This document shows positions 52,801 to 62,397 of a stretch of 64,000 nucleotides of DNA, one piece after another. Source of the stretch: a bacterium (GTDB lineage Bacteria > Myxococcota_A > Bradymonadia > UBA7976 > UBA1532); the NCBI GenBank assembly GCA_030427205.1, contig JAUHXC010000005.1, positions 62,001 to 126,000 on the forward strand, given 5' to 3'. A model generated the notes under the pieces. The model saw only the letters and a program-made list of their open reading frames with translations. It was not told the origin of the DNA and did not search any database. The translations under genes were made by a program, and so were the position numbers. Position 1 is the stretch's first letter; each line of letters starts with the position of its first letter.

Positions 52801-55800
52801 GAGCGCCGCGCGGGCCTCCAACGAGCCCGACGAGCGACGCAAGACGTCGCCATAGCGCTCGATGGCGGCCCCGACCTGACCGAGCTGATGCTCGAGCACA
52901 TCACCGATGCGCAGGTCCAGCGCATCGACGCGAGCCGGGTCTTCGTCGAGGTATTGATCGCGCTCGCCTTCGAGCAGGTCGATCATCTCCGACCAGCGCC
53001 CTTCGCCGCTGAAGAGACGATCGAGGGCGTCGAGGGCCTTGCGATCGCGCGGGTCGAGGTCGAGCACCGCGCGGTACGAATGCACCGTCTCTTCGATGTC
53101 GTCGAGCCGGGCCTCGTAGGTCTCGGCGATGCGATACAGGATCGGCTTGCGGTCGCTGTCCTCGTCGACCGTCTCGAGCTTCTCCCGCAGCATCTCGATC
53201 AGCGAATCCCACTGCTCGGTGCGGGCGTACAGCCCGATGAGCGCCTCGATGGCGGTCAGATCCTCGGGATCGTCCTGGAAGACGCGGCGATAGGTCTCGA
53301 TCGCCCGGTCGGGCCGCTCGAGGCGGGTATCCCACAGGTCGCAGACCCGGAACAGCAGCTCCTTGCGCTCGACCAGATCCGACGCGTACTCCGCCTTGCG
53401 CTCGAGGACCTCGACCAGATCCTGGAACCGCTTCTCGGCGGCCAGGATACGCTCCAGCGCATCGAGCGCCTCGGCGTTGGACTCGTCGAGCGCGAGCACT
53501 TTGCGGTGGCTCTCGATCGCCCGCTCGGGCGCGTTGAGCTGCTCGTCGTGGATGTGGGCCACCTTGAGCAGGATGCCCACCGCCGCCTGCGCGTCGGGGA
53601 ACTCGTCGATGCCGTCTTCGTAGATGTCGACCAGCAGGCCCCAGGCCTGAAGCTGGTTGCTCAGGCGGTCGAGCTCACGCTGCAGGTCGGGGTTGCCGTA
53701 GTCCTCGCGGAAGGCGCGGCCGAAGGCCTGGAAAGCCGACTCGGGCGAGCCCAGCTTCTCCTCCTGCTTCTCGGCGATGCGCCGCAGCGTCTCGAGGCGG
53801 CCCCAACGATCCTCCTGGAAGTGCAGCTGCACTTCCAGCACCGAGACCCAGTCCGCCCACCGCTCGCGCGACTCGTAGAGCGGCTCGAGAATACGGGCCA
53901 GCTCCTGGCGCAGCGGATCGTCCGGATCGGCCGCCAGGCTCGTCAGCAAGCCTTCGAGAGCCTGCAGCGACGCGTCGTGACCCGGCGCGTCCTCGAAGAG
54001 CACCGTGCGCCAGGCTTCCATGGCGCCCTGCGGGTCGTCGAGACGCCGATGCAGCACCTCGCCGAGCTGATGCCGCAGCGCAGCGCGCTCCTCGGCCTCG
54101 GCGGCGTACTGGATCTCGTCCCGCAGCAGGTCGGCCAGCTCGTCCCAGCGCTGCGCCTCGCGGAAGAAGCGCTCGAGGTTCTTGCAGGCTTTCTGGTTGT
54201 CGGGCTCGATCTCGAGCACCCGCCGATAGGTCTCGATGGCGCGCTCGACGTCGCCGATGACCTCTTCGAGCAGCTGGCAGACCTTGAAGTACAGCGCCTT
54301 CTGCTCATCGGGGTCGAGGGCGTTCTCCGCCAGCTCGCCGTAGAGCTCGACGAGCGACTCCCACGACGCCGTCCTGCTGAACAGCTCGACGAGCGCCTCG
54401 ACCGCCTTCTTGTTGTCGGGCTCGATGCCGAGCACCTCGCGGTAGACGTCGCGGGCCTGCTCGTCGCGACCGCAGTGGCGCTCGAGGATGTGGCCCAGCT
54501 CGAGCAGCAGCCCCACCCGCAGCAGCGGATCGGGCGTCTCGCCGGCGACCTCTTCGAGCAGCAAGGCCAGGTCGTCGAAGCGATCGGTCACCTCGGCCAG
54601 CCGCTTCAGGTCGGCCCGGTTCTCGGTATTGTCGGGCATCAGCCGCAGCACGCGACCGCAGGTCTCGAACGCGGCGACGGGATCTTCCAGCTGCTTCTCG
54701 TGCAGCCCGGCGATCTCCCGCAGGGTCTCCACCCGGGCGATCGGATCGCCGAAGTCTCCCGACTGCTTGGCTTCGAGCACCGGCACCAGCGCCCGATGGT
54801 TCTCCTCCGCGCGGTACAGCGGCTCGAGGATGCCGGCGACCGACAGCCGCTCGACGCCCGCGCGCATCGCCGCGTCTTCGTCGGCGAAGAGATCGGCCAG
54901 CGCCTGGCGGGTCGCCGGATGAGCCGGCGCCCGCGACAGGACCTGCCGGTAGAGATCGAGCGCGCGCTCGCCCTCGGCCAGGTTCAGCTCGCAGACCCGA
55001 CCCAGGCGGAACTCGAACTCGGCGAGCGCCGTATCCTCTTCGGTGATCGAGATGCGGTGCTCGTAGAGCGACGACAGATCGACCCAGCGCTCGGTATTGC
55101 GATACAGCCGCTCGAGGTTGTCGAGGGCCGCGGTATCGCGCTCGTCCTCCATCATCAGCCGACGCCAGACCTCGATGCCCGCCTCGGCGTCCTGCAGGTC
55201 GTGCTCCTGAATGCCGGCGATGCGCTCGAACAGCCGCTTGCGATCGGCCAGCTCCTCCGACAACTCCGCCTTGCGTTCGAGGATCTCGACCAGATCCTGC
55301 GGCGCGCCGGTGGCGTCGTACAGCGCCTCGAGGGCATCCAGCGCCTGACGGCTGTCGGGCTCGATGGCCAACACGTTGCGATACTCCTCGATCGCGCGGG
55401 CCGCGTCGTCGAGGTGCGTCGCCGAGACGGTCGCGATCTCGAGGTGGATCTGCACCGCCCGATGGGGCGCGAGCATGACCACGTCGGCCAGCAGATCGGC
55501 GTAGCTGGCGTAATCGCCCAGCATCGCCGCCAGCCGCTTGAGCTCGGCTTCCAGCTCGGGCTCGGCCTCGCTGAGCCGATACGCTTCGGCCAGCGAGGCG
55601 AAGGCCGCCGCCGCGTCGTCGAGCTGCTCCTCCTCGATCAGCGCGATGCGCTTGAGGGTCGCCACCTGCTCGTCGGGGCCGGCCAGCTCTTCGAGCGTCA
55701 GCCGCAGCGTATCGCGCAGCTGCTGCCACGCGCCGTCCTGCTCGTAGAGCGGCACCAGGATCCGGCTCGCCGCCAGCCGCACCTCGAGCTCGTCGAGCAG

Positions 55801-58800
55801 ACCCTCCAGCGCAGCGCGGGCCTCGGCGTGCTTCGGCGAGCGGCCGAGCACCGCCTGGAAGCACTCCACCGCCCGCGGCAGATCGGCGATGTGATCCCGC
55901 TGCAGCACGCCCATGCGGAACTCGAAGCCGTTGCGCTCGTCGTCGTCCCGCGAGAGGGCCCGCTCGCGCTCGAGGATCTCGAGCAGCTCCAGCGGCTGCT
56001 CCATGGCCACGAACAGCCGGTCCAGGTGACCGAGGGCGTCCCGATTGTCAGCATCGAGATCGAGCACCTGACGGTAGACCACGACGGCGTCGTCGGGACG
56101 CTCGAGCGCGTTCTCGTAGGTGCCCGCGGCGCTGAACAAGAGCGCGATGCGGGCCGCTTCGTCTTCGAGGTGCTCCGCGTGGTCGAGCTGCACCTCGACC
56201 AGCCGCTCCCAGTTGCCGGCGCCCGTATGCAGGCGCTGCAGAGCGACGTGAGCCCGCAGGTCGTCGGGGTCGATCTCCTCGCGCACCCGGGCGTAGGCCT
56301 CGATGGCCTGATAGGTGTCCTCCAGCCGCAGCTCGTACAGCTCGCCGAGGCGGAAGCACAGGGCCGCGCGCTTCTCCGGCTCGAGGGTCAGCTCGACCCG
56401 ACGGCCGATGATCTCGGCCAGCGCGTGCACGTCGTCGACCCGCAGATAGAGCCGGTCGAGGCTCTCGAGGGCCTCGATGTCCGTCGGATCGTCGTCGAGG
56501 ATGCGGCGGTTGAACGCGATGGCCTCGAGGCGATCGTCGATCTTCTCCTCGTAGAGCGCCGCCACCCGGCCGAGCATGTCCCGTCGCAGGACGGGATCGA
56601 GCATCATCGACCGGTCGGGATCGTCGAGCCCGGCGCGCAGAACGCCGGCCAGCGCGGGCCACGCATCGAGCTGATGAGCGAGGCGCAGCAGCTCGGCGAG
56701 TACCTCGTCGTTGCCGTAGTCCTCGTCGAAGGCCAGACCGTAGCTCTCGAACGCCGCCTGACCATCGCCGGCCTCGTTCTCGTGCGCCTGCGCGATGCGC
56801 ACCCGCAGCCCGACCCGCTCGGCGACGCCCTCGGCGTCGGCCAGACGGATCTGCAGCAGCTTGATGCCGTTCTGCCAGTCCTTGCGGCCGGCGTAGATCG
56901 GCTCGAGCACGTCGCAGGCGCGCGCCCGCAGCGCGATCGACTCGTAGTCGCCCTCCACATGGGTCGAGAGCATGCTCTCGATGGCCTCACGGGTCGGCCC
57001 ATGGCCCGGCTCGGCCTCGAGGACCTCGGCGTAGCGCTCCAGCGCGTCGGCCGGGGCCTCGAGCTGGTGCTCGAGCACCTGAGCCAGCTGGAAGCCCAGC
57101 GGGATCCGGGCGTCGCCCTCGGCGTCGGCCAGACGGTTCTCGAGCAGATCGGCCAGATCGCGGAAGCGACCGACCTTGTAGAAGATACGCTCCAGCGCCG
57201 CGACGGCTTCCGCCTGCCCCGGCACCTCTTCGAGCACCCTCCGCCAGGTGTCCACCGCCGAGTCGGGGCTCTCGAGGTTGTCCTCCCAGAGCCCGGCGAT
57301 GCGGATCAGCATCGCGACCCGCTGCTCGGCGTCGTCGAGCAGGCGCAGCTTGCGCTCGCAGACGTCGACCAGACCGGCCCAATCGTGCAGGCGGGTGGTC
57401 AGCCGATCGACGGCATCCAGCAGATCGAGGCTCTCGCCCTGCTCGGTGAGCACCGTCTCCAAAGTCGCCCGGGCCTCGGCGAACTGTTCGAGCCGCTCCT
57501 CCTGCACCCGGGCGAGCCGGCGGGAGTAGAGCGCGGTGGTCAGCGGGTCGAGGCCCATCATTTCGCCGTCGAAACCGAACTGCGCATACAGGTCGGCGGT
57601 CGCTTCCCACGCCTGCAGCACGTCGGCCAGACGCTCGAGCTGCTCGCGCACCGAGCCATCGGCCCGATCGACGGTCAACAGCCGGGCGTAGGTGCCGAAG
57701 GCCGCCTGCGCATCACCCAGGCGGCCTTCTTCCAGCTCGGCCACCTCGCGCAGCAGGCGCGCCTGGAACTCGAAGTCTTCGCTGCCTTCGACCTGCAGCA
57801 GCAGCACGCGCCGCAGGCCGGCCCAGTCCTCCTGACTGCGGGCGAAGGGCTCGAGGATCGCCGCGGCCCGGGCGGACAGCTCGTCCTGCTCGAGGTAGAC
57901 CAGCAGCGCCTGCACCGTGGGCCCGTGCTCGGGCCGGACCTCGAGCACCTGCTCGAATGCATCGAGCGCGCCATGGGGGTCGCCCTGCAGATCGGCGAGC
58001 TGACCCAGCCGGAAGCGCAGCGTCGCCACGTCGTCGGGGTTGGTGGTCAACTCCAGTTCGGCGGTGACGTACTCGGTCAGGCCCAGCACGTCGCCGGCCC
58101 GCTCGGCGAGACGCTGCAAGCCGCGCAGCGCATCGACGCTGTCGGGATCGACCATGCGCAGCTCTTCGTACGCCTGCTGCGCCGCGTCCTGGTCGTCGCG
58201 CACGGTCTCGTGCAGCTGACCGATCTGGGCCAGGATGCGCGCCTGATCGTTGGGCTCTTCCGCCTGCTCGAGCTGGCGCTGATAGACCTCGAGCAGGTCA
58301 TCCCAGCGGCCCAGCTTCTGATAGAGCGCCTTGAGCGCTTCGAGCACGTCGAGGGTATCGCCCTCGAGCTCCCGCACCCGCTCGTAGTGCTCGGCGGCGT
58401 CGGCCGACCGGCCCAGCTCTTCGGCGCAGGTCTCCGCCAACATCCGCCGGAAGCGGATCTCGATCTCGGCGTCGTCGACCAGATCGGTGACGAGCTGCAG
58501 CAGGTCGACGAGGTCGATGTAGCGGTCACTCAGCGCCGCCATGCGCCGCGCCTGGGTCAGCAGGTCGATGCGGTCGACCTGCTGCCGCAGCGCGCGTGAG
58601 TACCAATCGAACGCGATGTCGGGGGCGTCGAGGTGGCGCTCGTTGACCCGCGCGAGCTCGACCATCAACTCGACCGGCTCGGCCGGGTCGTTGCGCAACA
58701 TCACCTCGAGCACCCGGATCAGCTCGGGCCACTGCTCGGTGCGGGTGTAGTGCGGCGCCAGGGTGCGGGCCGCGTCGAGGTTGTCCCGATCGTCTTCGAG

Positions 58801-61329
58801 GATACGCTCCCAGCACGAGACCGCCGCGGCGTCGTCGTCCAGGTTGACCCGGTTGATGCGCGCCGCCCGCTTGAGCAGCGCCACCCGGGCCTCGGTATCC
58901 TCCGCGCGGTCGAGCGAGCCCATGACCAGCCGCACGAAGCCCGACCAGTCGCTGCGCTCGCCGAAGAGCCCCTCGAGGGCGTCCCAGTCGTCGCGCTTGA
59001 GGTACAGCTCGCGCAGGTAGCCCTCGGCGTTGAGATCGCCCGGATGCAGCCGCAGCACCTTGCGCCACGCCTCGGCCGCGCGCTCCTCGTCGCCGATCTT
59101 GTCGGCGTAGACCCCGCCGAGCTTGCGCAGCCAGTTGGCCTGCTCACCCTCGTCGTCGAGCCGCTCGATGCGCCGCTCGTAGAGGTCGGCCAGATCGTCC
59201 CAGCGCTCGGTCTTCTGGTAGAGCTTCTCCAGCGCCTGCCACGCCTGCTCCCGCGCCGGGTCGGCGTCGAGCACGTCGCTCCACAGCTCGATCGCTTCGG
59301 CCTTCTCGTCGAGGCGCTTCGAAGCGATGCGGGCCATCTCCACCAGCCGCTCGGTGCGCTCGTCGCCGTCGAGCAGCTCGAGCTGGCGCTTGTAGATGCC
59401 GTACAGCGCGCGCCAGTCCTTGCGGTGCTTGTAGATGTCGATGAGCTGCTTGATGGCCTCTTCGTCGGCCGGCCGCCGCTCGAGGATGCCTTCGAGGAAC
59501 TGGATCGCCTGATTCGGGTTGGAGAACTTGTCCAGCCACAACCCGGCGATCTGGCGGTACAGGTCGATGTAGCGTCCCTCGTCGCCCGTCTCGTCAGCGG
59601 CTTCGGCCCGCCGGTTGAGGATGCCGATGAGATCGTTCCACCGGGAGCTCTCGCGGTACTTCTCCTCGAGCGCGTCGAGGGCCTCGGCGTTCTGCGGATC
59701 GACCTGCAGGATCTGGTTGTAGGTGTTGATGACCATCACCGGCAGCCCGAGCTGCTCGCGGTAGATGGCGATCATCTGCCGGTAGACCTCGACCTGCGCC
59801 TCGATGTCGTCCTCGGAGACGAGCTTGAGGTCTTCCTTGAGGAACTCGAGCAGGGCGTTCCACTTGCCGGTGTCGAAGTAGAGCCGTCGCAGGGCCTCGC
59901 GCGCCTCGCCGTTCTCGGCGTCGAGCCGCAGCAGCGACTTCCAGATGTCGATGGCCTTCTCCCGGTTCTTCAGCCGGGTCTCGGCCACGTCGGCCATCTC
60001 GAAGCCGATGGCGATCTTGCCCTCGAGCGTCTCCTCGTTGTTCTGACGCGAGCCGAGCACGCCGAGCAGCCGCTTGAAGTCCCCCTTCGCCGCGTAGAAC
60101 TCCGAGTAGAACTGGAGCATCATCGGATCGCGGGGGTTGTTGAGCTTGATGCGCTTGAAGTAGTTCTCCGCGCCCTTCAGATCTTCGAGCTTGCGCCAGT
60201 AGATCATCGCGATCTGGAAGAGCATCTCGGCTTCGTTGCCGCTGCGATGCCGGGTGCGCAGAGCCGCCTCGTAGACCTTGACCAGATCGGCCCACGCCTC
60301 GCGGGCGCTGTAGTACTCGACGCAGAACTCGAGCGACTCCTGCTCGACCGGGCTGAGCTTGAGCACCTCACGGTGCCATTGCACCGCCTTGTCGAGATCG
60401 CCACGCACGAGCTGCGCGATCTCGGCCAGGCGCTGGTAGATCACCAGCCGGTCGGTCTTGCGCGCGGTCTTCTTGGCCCGCTGCTCGAGGTAGTCCTCCA
60501 GCTCGGCCCAGCGCTCGTTGGTCTCGTAGTACTCCTCGAGCAGCTGCCGGGCGGTCTCGTTGCGCGGATCCTGCGCCAGCACGTCCTGGAAGACCTGCTC
60601 CACATACGGATCGTCGGGCGACTCGTCGGACCACTGCGCCGCGCGCTCGAGCATCGTCGCCACCCGCTGGCGCGGATCGCGAATGCCCTTGGCCTCTTCG
60701 AGCAGCGCGTCGTAGCGCGCCTTGCGGTCGCGGCCGACCTCTTCGACGAGCGCCCGATAGCGCTCGGCGTCGGGGTGATCGGGCGCGATCTCGAGGGCCC
60801 GCCCAGCCCAGCGCAGGACCTGCGCGGGCAGCTGCAGCTGCTCGTCGCACAGCTGCGCCATCGTCAGGTAGACCGCGGCCTTCTCGTCGGGATCGGCGAG
60901 GGCGTCCGCCTGCAGCTTGTAGAGCTGCAGCACGAGATCCCACTTGCCGGCGTCGACATAGCTGGCCCGAGCCGCATCGAGCGCCTCGAAGTTGGTGCTG
61001 TCGAGCTGGAAGGCGCCCTGGTAGTAGCGCATCGCCTCTTCGGTGGCCCCGAGCCGATGCTCGGCGACCTGCCCGATGGTGAGGTAGATCTGCGAGCGCA
61101 CCGCCGGGTCGGCGAGACCGCCGGCGGTCTCCTCGAGACCGTTGGCGAGGCGCAACCAGAGGGCGTTGGCCTGCTCCTCGTCGAGCCTGTCGGCCTGCTC
61201 GGCCGTCAGCGCGACGAGTCCGGGCCAATCTCCCGCTTCGAGCAACGCGGCTTCGAGCCGAGCGAGCGCCTCCGGATCATCCGGATTGCTCTGCAGTTGC
61301 TCGCGGTAGGTCTCCAGCTTCTTATCCAT
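49870..61329 (-). CDS. Giant TPR-type solenoid protein (3,819 residues)
   Basis: An 11.5-kb gene for a cytoplasmic protein (no signal peptide or membrane helix) built almost entirely of tandem TPR/HAT-like helical units. I count about 50 units of 72-77 residues; each has a core like AxxxYRxVLxxDPxNxxALxAL, then LYxxxxRWxDLxxxLExxxE, then a helix pair ending in a LDDPxxAI stretch. About every four to five units an insert with ILEPLY precedes the RW motif (around unit 15, 19, 24, 28, 32, 37 and 40), followed by a unit with an AFxEDYGN-like helix, so there is a higher-order repeat. The ATG at 61329 (MDKKLETYREQLQ) fits better than an in-frame start at 61401. It likely scaffolds a large complex; partners are unknown. 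Confidence 0.9.
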   Translation of the reverse strand: MDKKLETYREQLQSNPDDPEALARLEAALLEAGDWPGLVALTAEQADRLDEEQANALWLRLANGLEETAGGLADPAVRSQIYLTIGQVAEHRLGATEEAMRYYQGAFQLDSTNFEALDAARASYVDAGKWDLVLQLYKLQADALADPDEKAAVYLTMAQLCDEQLQLPAQVLRWAGRALEIAPDHPDAERYRALVEEVGRDRKARYDALLEEAKGIRDPRQRVATMLERAAQWSDESPDDPYVEQVFQDVLAQDPRNETARQLLEEYYETNERWAELEDYLEQRAKKTARKTDRLVIYQRLAEIAQLVRGDLDKAVQWHREVLKLSPVEQESLEFCVEYYSAREAWADLVKVYEAALRTRHRSGNEAEMLFQIAMIYWRKLEDLKGAENYFKRIKLNNPRDPMMLQFYSEFYAAKGDFKRLLGVLGSRQNNEETLEGKIAIGFEMADVAETRLKNREKAIDIWKSLLRLDAENGEAREALRRLYFDTGKWNALLEFLKEDLKLVSEDDIEAQVEVYRQMIAIYREQLGLPVMVINTYNQILQVDPQNAEALDALEEKYRESSRWNDLIGILNRRAEAADETGDEGRYIDLYRQIAGLWLDKFSNPNQAIQFLEGILERRPADEEAIKQLIDIYKHRKDWRALYGIYKRQLELLDGDERTERLVEMARIASKRLDEKAEAIELWSDVLDADPAREQAWQALEKLYQKTERWDDLADLYERRIERLDDEGEQANWLRKLGGVYADKIGDEERAAEAWRKVLRLHPGDLNAEGYLRELYLKRDDWDALEGLFGERSDWSGFVRLVMGSLDRAEDTEARVALLKRAARINRVNLDDDAAAVSCWERILEDDRDNLDAARTLAPHYTRTEQWPELIRVLEVMLRNDPAEPVELMVELARVNERHLDAPDIAFDWYSRALRQQVDRIDLLTQARRMAALSDRYIDLVDLLQLVTDLVDDAEIEIRFRRMLAETCAEELGRSADAAEHYERVRELEGDTLDVLEALKALYQKLGRWDDLLEVYQRQLEQAEEPNDQARILAQIGQLHETVRDDQDAAQQAYEELRMVDPDSVDALRGLQRLAERAGDVLGLTEYVTAELELTTNPDDVATLRFRLGQLADLQGDPHGALDAFEQVLEVRPEHGPTVQALLVYLEQDELSARAAAILEPFARSQEDWAGLRRVLLLQVEGSEDFEFQARLLREVAELEEGRLGDAQAAFGTYARLLTVDRADGSVREQLERLADVLQAWEATADLYAQFGFDGEMMGLDPLTTALYSRRLARVQEERLEQFAEARATLETVLTEQGESLDLLDAVDRLTTRLHDWAGLVDVCERKLRLLDDAEQRVAMLIRIAGLWEDNLESPDSAVDTWRRVLEEVPGQAEAVAALERIFYKVGRFRDLADLLENRLADAEGDARIPLGFQLAQVLEHQLEAPADALERYAEVLEAEPGHGPTREAIESMLSTHVEGDYESIALRARACDVLEPIYAGRKDWQNGIKLLQIRLADAEGVAERVGLRVRIAQAHENEAGDGQAAFESYGLAFDEDYGNDEVLAELLRLAHQLDAWPALAGVLRAGLDDPDRSMMLDPVLRRDMLGRVAALYEEKIDDRLEAIAFNRRILDDDPTDIEALESLDRLYLRVDDVHALAEIIGRRVELTLEPEKRAALCFRLGELYELRLEDTYQAIEAYARVREEIDPDDLRAHVALQRLHTGAGNWERLVEVQLDHAEHLEDEAARIALLFSAAGTYENALERPDDAVVVYRQVLDLDADNRDALGHLDRLFVAMEQPLELLEILERERALSRDDDERNGFEFRMGVLQRDHIADLPRAVECFQAVLGRSPKHAEARAALEGLLDELEVRLAASRILVPLYEQDGAWQQLRDTLRLTLEELAGPDEQVATLKRIALIEEEQLDDAAAAFASLAEAYRLSEAEPELEAELKRLAAMLGDYASYADLLADVVMLAPHRAVQIHLEIATVSATHLDDAARAIEEYRNVLAIEPDSRQALDALEALYDATGAPQDLVEILERKAELSEELADRKRLFERIAGIQEHDLQDAEAGIEVWRRLMMEDERDTAALDNLERLYRNTERWVDLSSLYEHRISITEEDTALAEFEFRLGRVCELNLAEGERALDLYRQVLSRAPAHPATRQALADLFADEDAAMRAGVERLSVAGILEPLYRAEENHRALVPVLEAKQSGDFGDPIARVETLREIAGLHEKQLEDPVAAFETCGRVLRLMPDNTENRADLKRLAEVTDRFDDLALLLEEVAGETPDPLLRVGLLLELGHILERHCGRDEQARDVYREVLGIEPDNKKAVEALVELFSRTASWESLVELYGELAENALDPDEQKALYFKVCQLLEEVIGDVERAIETYRRVLEIEPDNQKACKNLERFFREAQRWDELADLLRDEIQYAAEAEERAALRHQLGEVLHRRLDDPQGAMEAWRTVLFEDAPGHDASLQALEGLLTSLAADPDDPLRQELARILEPLYESRERWADWVSVLEVQLHFQEDRWGRLETLRRIAEKQEEKLGSPESAFQAFGRAFREDYGNPDLQRELDRLSNQLQAWGLLVDIYEDGIDEFPDAQAAVGILLKVAHIHDEQLNAPERAIESHRKVLALDESNAEALDALERILAAEKRFQDLVEVLERKAEYASDLVERKELLFRVCDLWDTRLERPDRAIETYRRVFQDDPEDLTAIEALIGLYARTEQWDSLIEMLREKLETVDEDSDRKPILYRIAETYEARLDDIEETVHSYRAVLDLDPRDRKALDALDRLFSGEGRWSEMIDLLEGERDQYLDEDPARVDALDLRIGDVLEHQLGQVGAAIERYGDVLRRSSGSLEARAALERLLDDPEHRLVASRVLEPLYEEKDEPDALARIYELQLLDLEAPYERIDLLKRLAQLQNAVLKNPRAAFETYSRAFQEDPADPSNYEELDALAEELSLHEPLALLFQTQVDAGVDGEVARVLHRRLARLYDGKLEEHKPAVASWQAVLSSDPYDDEALRALDRLYQKGQQWNTLIEVLRRRIEVGAEEDELHDLRFRLGYLLEVVENDVAAAIELYRSILWEKGDHAFSLEAMERLAVHIEHRQSIAEVLDPIYREMEEWEKLAILTEMRIELTDDRRDRAQLWAMAADLRETRLNDGASALRALLQAFDELPEDEEIRERLIRIATERGAWSELTDAFESAQTRLDDPDLMLEDHLRIAEWCRGRLQDPGRAVDHYRQALEIDELNERALDALEELYRGVESWEQLADVYRRKAAAMFDLDEKKARLHELGVLCTEKLGDAAAAVDAYNEILDIDESDAKALSALERIHELAGDFEALYDVLARRADTVYDGGQLARIHARMGALAREQLDDRARAAESFEKVLELEPDSADAMEALRALYREMEEWHYLQEVLVKKLSIVEDEAARVEVLAALGDNAEAHLDRSDNAIEYYRQILAVRPKDAAAFDRLVSLYEKDERWYDLVEALRDRIAVAREEGVDNAVIVGLLVKQATIANEHLGDADLAISTLNQVLDADPHHAGALTVLAQLYERSAEWEKAAETLERAIEHAEGDDKAVAWRRIGLLYLDQLDQPEKALGALEAAVEANGDDEALDALVRMARDAGDDARVAMLLERRLASAEGTARVSLLTEIAQLRQAAGDHDNAVKTLEEAFQLAPDDLKVADALLEGYFAAGRHADAEPVLVAIIDQLKASRRYKELFTYNYRMGCVAEERGDEDAALQYFTECFEYDATYVPNLVKLGHLHYRRQDWDQALKIFQTVLLHQMKLDKPGRVDVFYHLGQVRLALGDDRKAKDMFRRALGLDADHAPSKQALEAL

Positions 61330-61462
61330 GCGGACACTCGATGGCGACGGGCCGAACGAGCCGCCTTTCGGCAGCCCCGACGGGTTGTGTCGAACGCTCA
61401 AGATCCGTTCCGCCCGACGGCGGCTGGACGGCCCGGAAAATCACATTCTGGATGCGTCGCGC

Positions 61463-61491
61463 ATGGTACAAAGCCCCCCCGGGATTCACAA
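61463..61491 (-). promoter_or_regulatory. Candidate promoter of the giant TPR gene
   Basis: Minus strand TTGTGA (61491-61486), a 17-base spacer and TACCAT (61468-61463). This predicts a leader of about 125 bases before the ATG at 61329. Confidence 0.45.
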
Positions 61492-61512
61492 CCTTGTTGG
61501 TCCGATCACGCC

Positions 61513-62397
61513 ATGCCGCCACACCGTGTACCGAACGCCGTCCCGACACCCGTCGACGACACCCCGATCGAGACGGTGATGGTGGGCGATCGGCTCTGCC
61601 CGGCCGACGCGCCGGCCATACGCGCGGACGATCGCGGGTTCCTTTACGGGGACGGGGTCTTCGAGACGATCCGCGTGCTCGACGGGCGCCCGTGTCACCT
61701 CGATCGGCACCTCGATCGGCTCGCCGCGGCGCTGCGCAAGCTGGCGATCCCCGCGCCCGCGGAGCCCTCGCTGGCGATCCGGCTCGCCACGCTGCTGACG
61801 GCCAATGACCTGGCTCGAGCCGACGCACCGGAGTGCGCGGTGCGGATCTCGGTCTCCCGTGGGCCCGGCCGCGGACCGCGACCGACGCCCGGCCCGCCCA
61901 CCGTCGTGCTCACCGCCCGACCGCTGGGGCCCGGTTTCCATCAGCGGAGAAGCGGCGTCGCGCTGCGCACGGTGCGCGGTCTGCAGCGGGCGCTGCCGGG
62001 CATCAAGTCGCTGTGCTACCTGCCCGCCGTCCTGGCGCTGGCCGCCGTCGACGACCACGAGGAGCCGCTGTTCGTCGACGACGACGACCACGCGCTCGAG
62101 GGCGCGACGTGCAACCTGTTCGCGCGCTTCGGTGCGCGGCTGGTGACTCCGCCGGCGAGCGTCGCCCTGCCCGGCGTGGCCCGCGCGTTGCTCTTGCAGC
62201 GCGCCGCGACCCTCGGCCTGGAATGCGCGGTCGAACCCTTGCCGCTCGCCCGACTGGCGCACGCCGACGCGCTCTGGGTCAGCAACGCCCTGCTGCCGAT
62301 CGCGCCGGTAATCGCCCTTGACGGATCGAAGCGCACCGCCGACCCGCTGACCCCCCGCCTCGAGGCGCTGCTCGGGCCCGCCGGTCGCGCGCGGTGA
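61513..62397 (+). CDS. Class IV aminotransferase (aminodeoxychorismate lyase / branched-chain aminotransferase family)
   Basis: A 294-residue PLP enzyme of fold type IV. Visible features: DRGFLYGDGVFETIRV near residue 40, a Lys in GIKSLCYLPAVLA as the PLP lysine, and EGATCNLFARF with the conserved Glu. The family includes PabC (folate synthesis), branched-chain aminotransferase and D-amino acid aminotransferase; the length and the GDGVFETIR motif slightly favour PabC, but there is no pab gene nearby. ATG at 61513 is the first start; ATG at 61579 would remove a Pro-rich 22-residue extension and is equally plausible. The gene overlaps the next one by four bases. Confidence 0.85.
   Translation: MPPHRVPNAVPTPVDDTPIETVMVGDRLCPADAPAIRADDRGFLYGDGVFETIRVLDGRPCHLDRHLDRLAAALRKLAIPAPAEPSLAIRLATLLTANDLARADAPECAVRISVSRGPGRGPRPTPGPPTVVLTARPLGPGFHQRRSGVALRTVRGLQRALPGIKSLCYLPAVLALAAVDDHEEPLFVDDDDHALEGATCNLFARFGARLVTPPASVALPGVARALLLQRAATLGLECAVEPLPLARLAHADALWVSNALLPIAPVIALDGSKRTADPLTPRLEALLGPAGRAR

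Noticed and set aside
49651..58599. A plus-strand open frame of 2,982 codons opposite the giant TPR gene.
   Set aside because: It is the antisense of Glu/Leu/Asp/Arg-rich codons (GAG, CTC, GAC, GTC), which rarely produce stops on the other strand. It has no signal, no domain and a composition (Leu/Gln/Val/His-rich) unlike neighbouring proteins.
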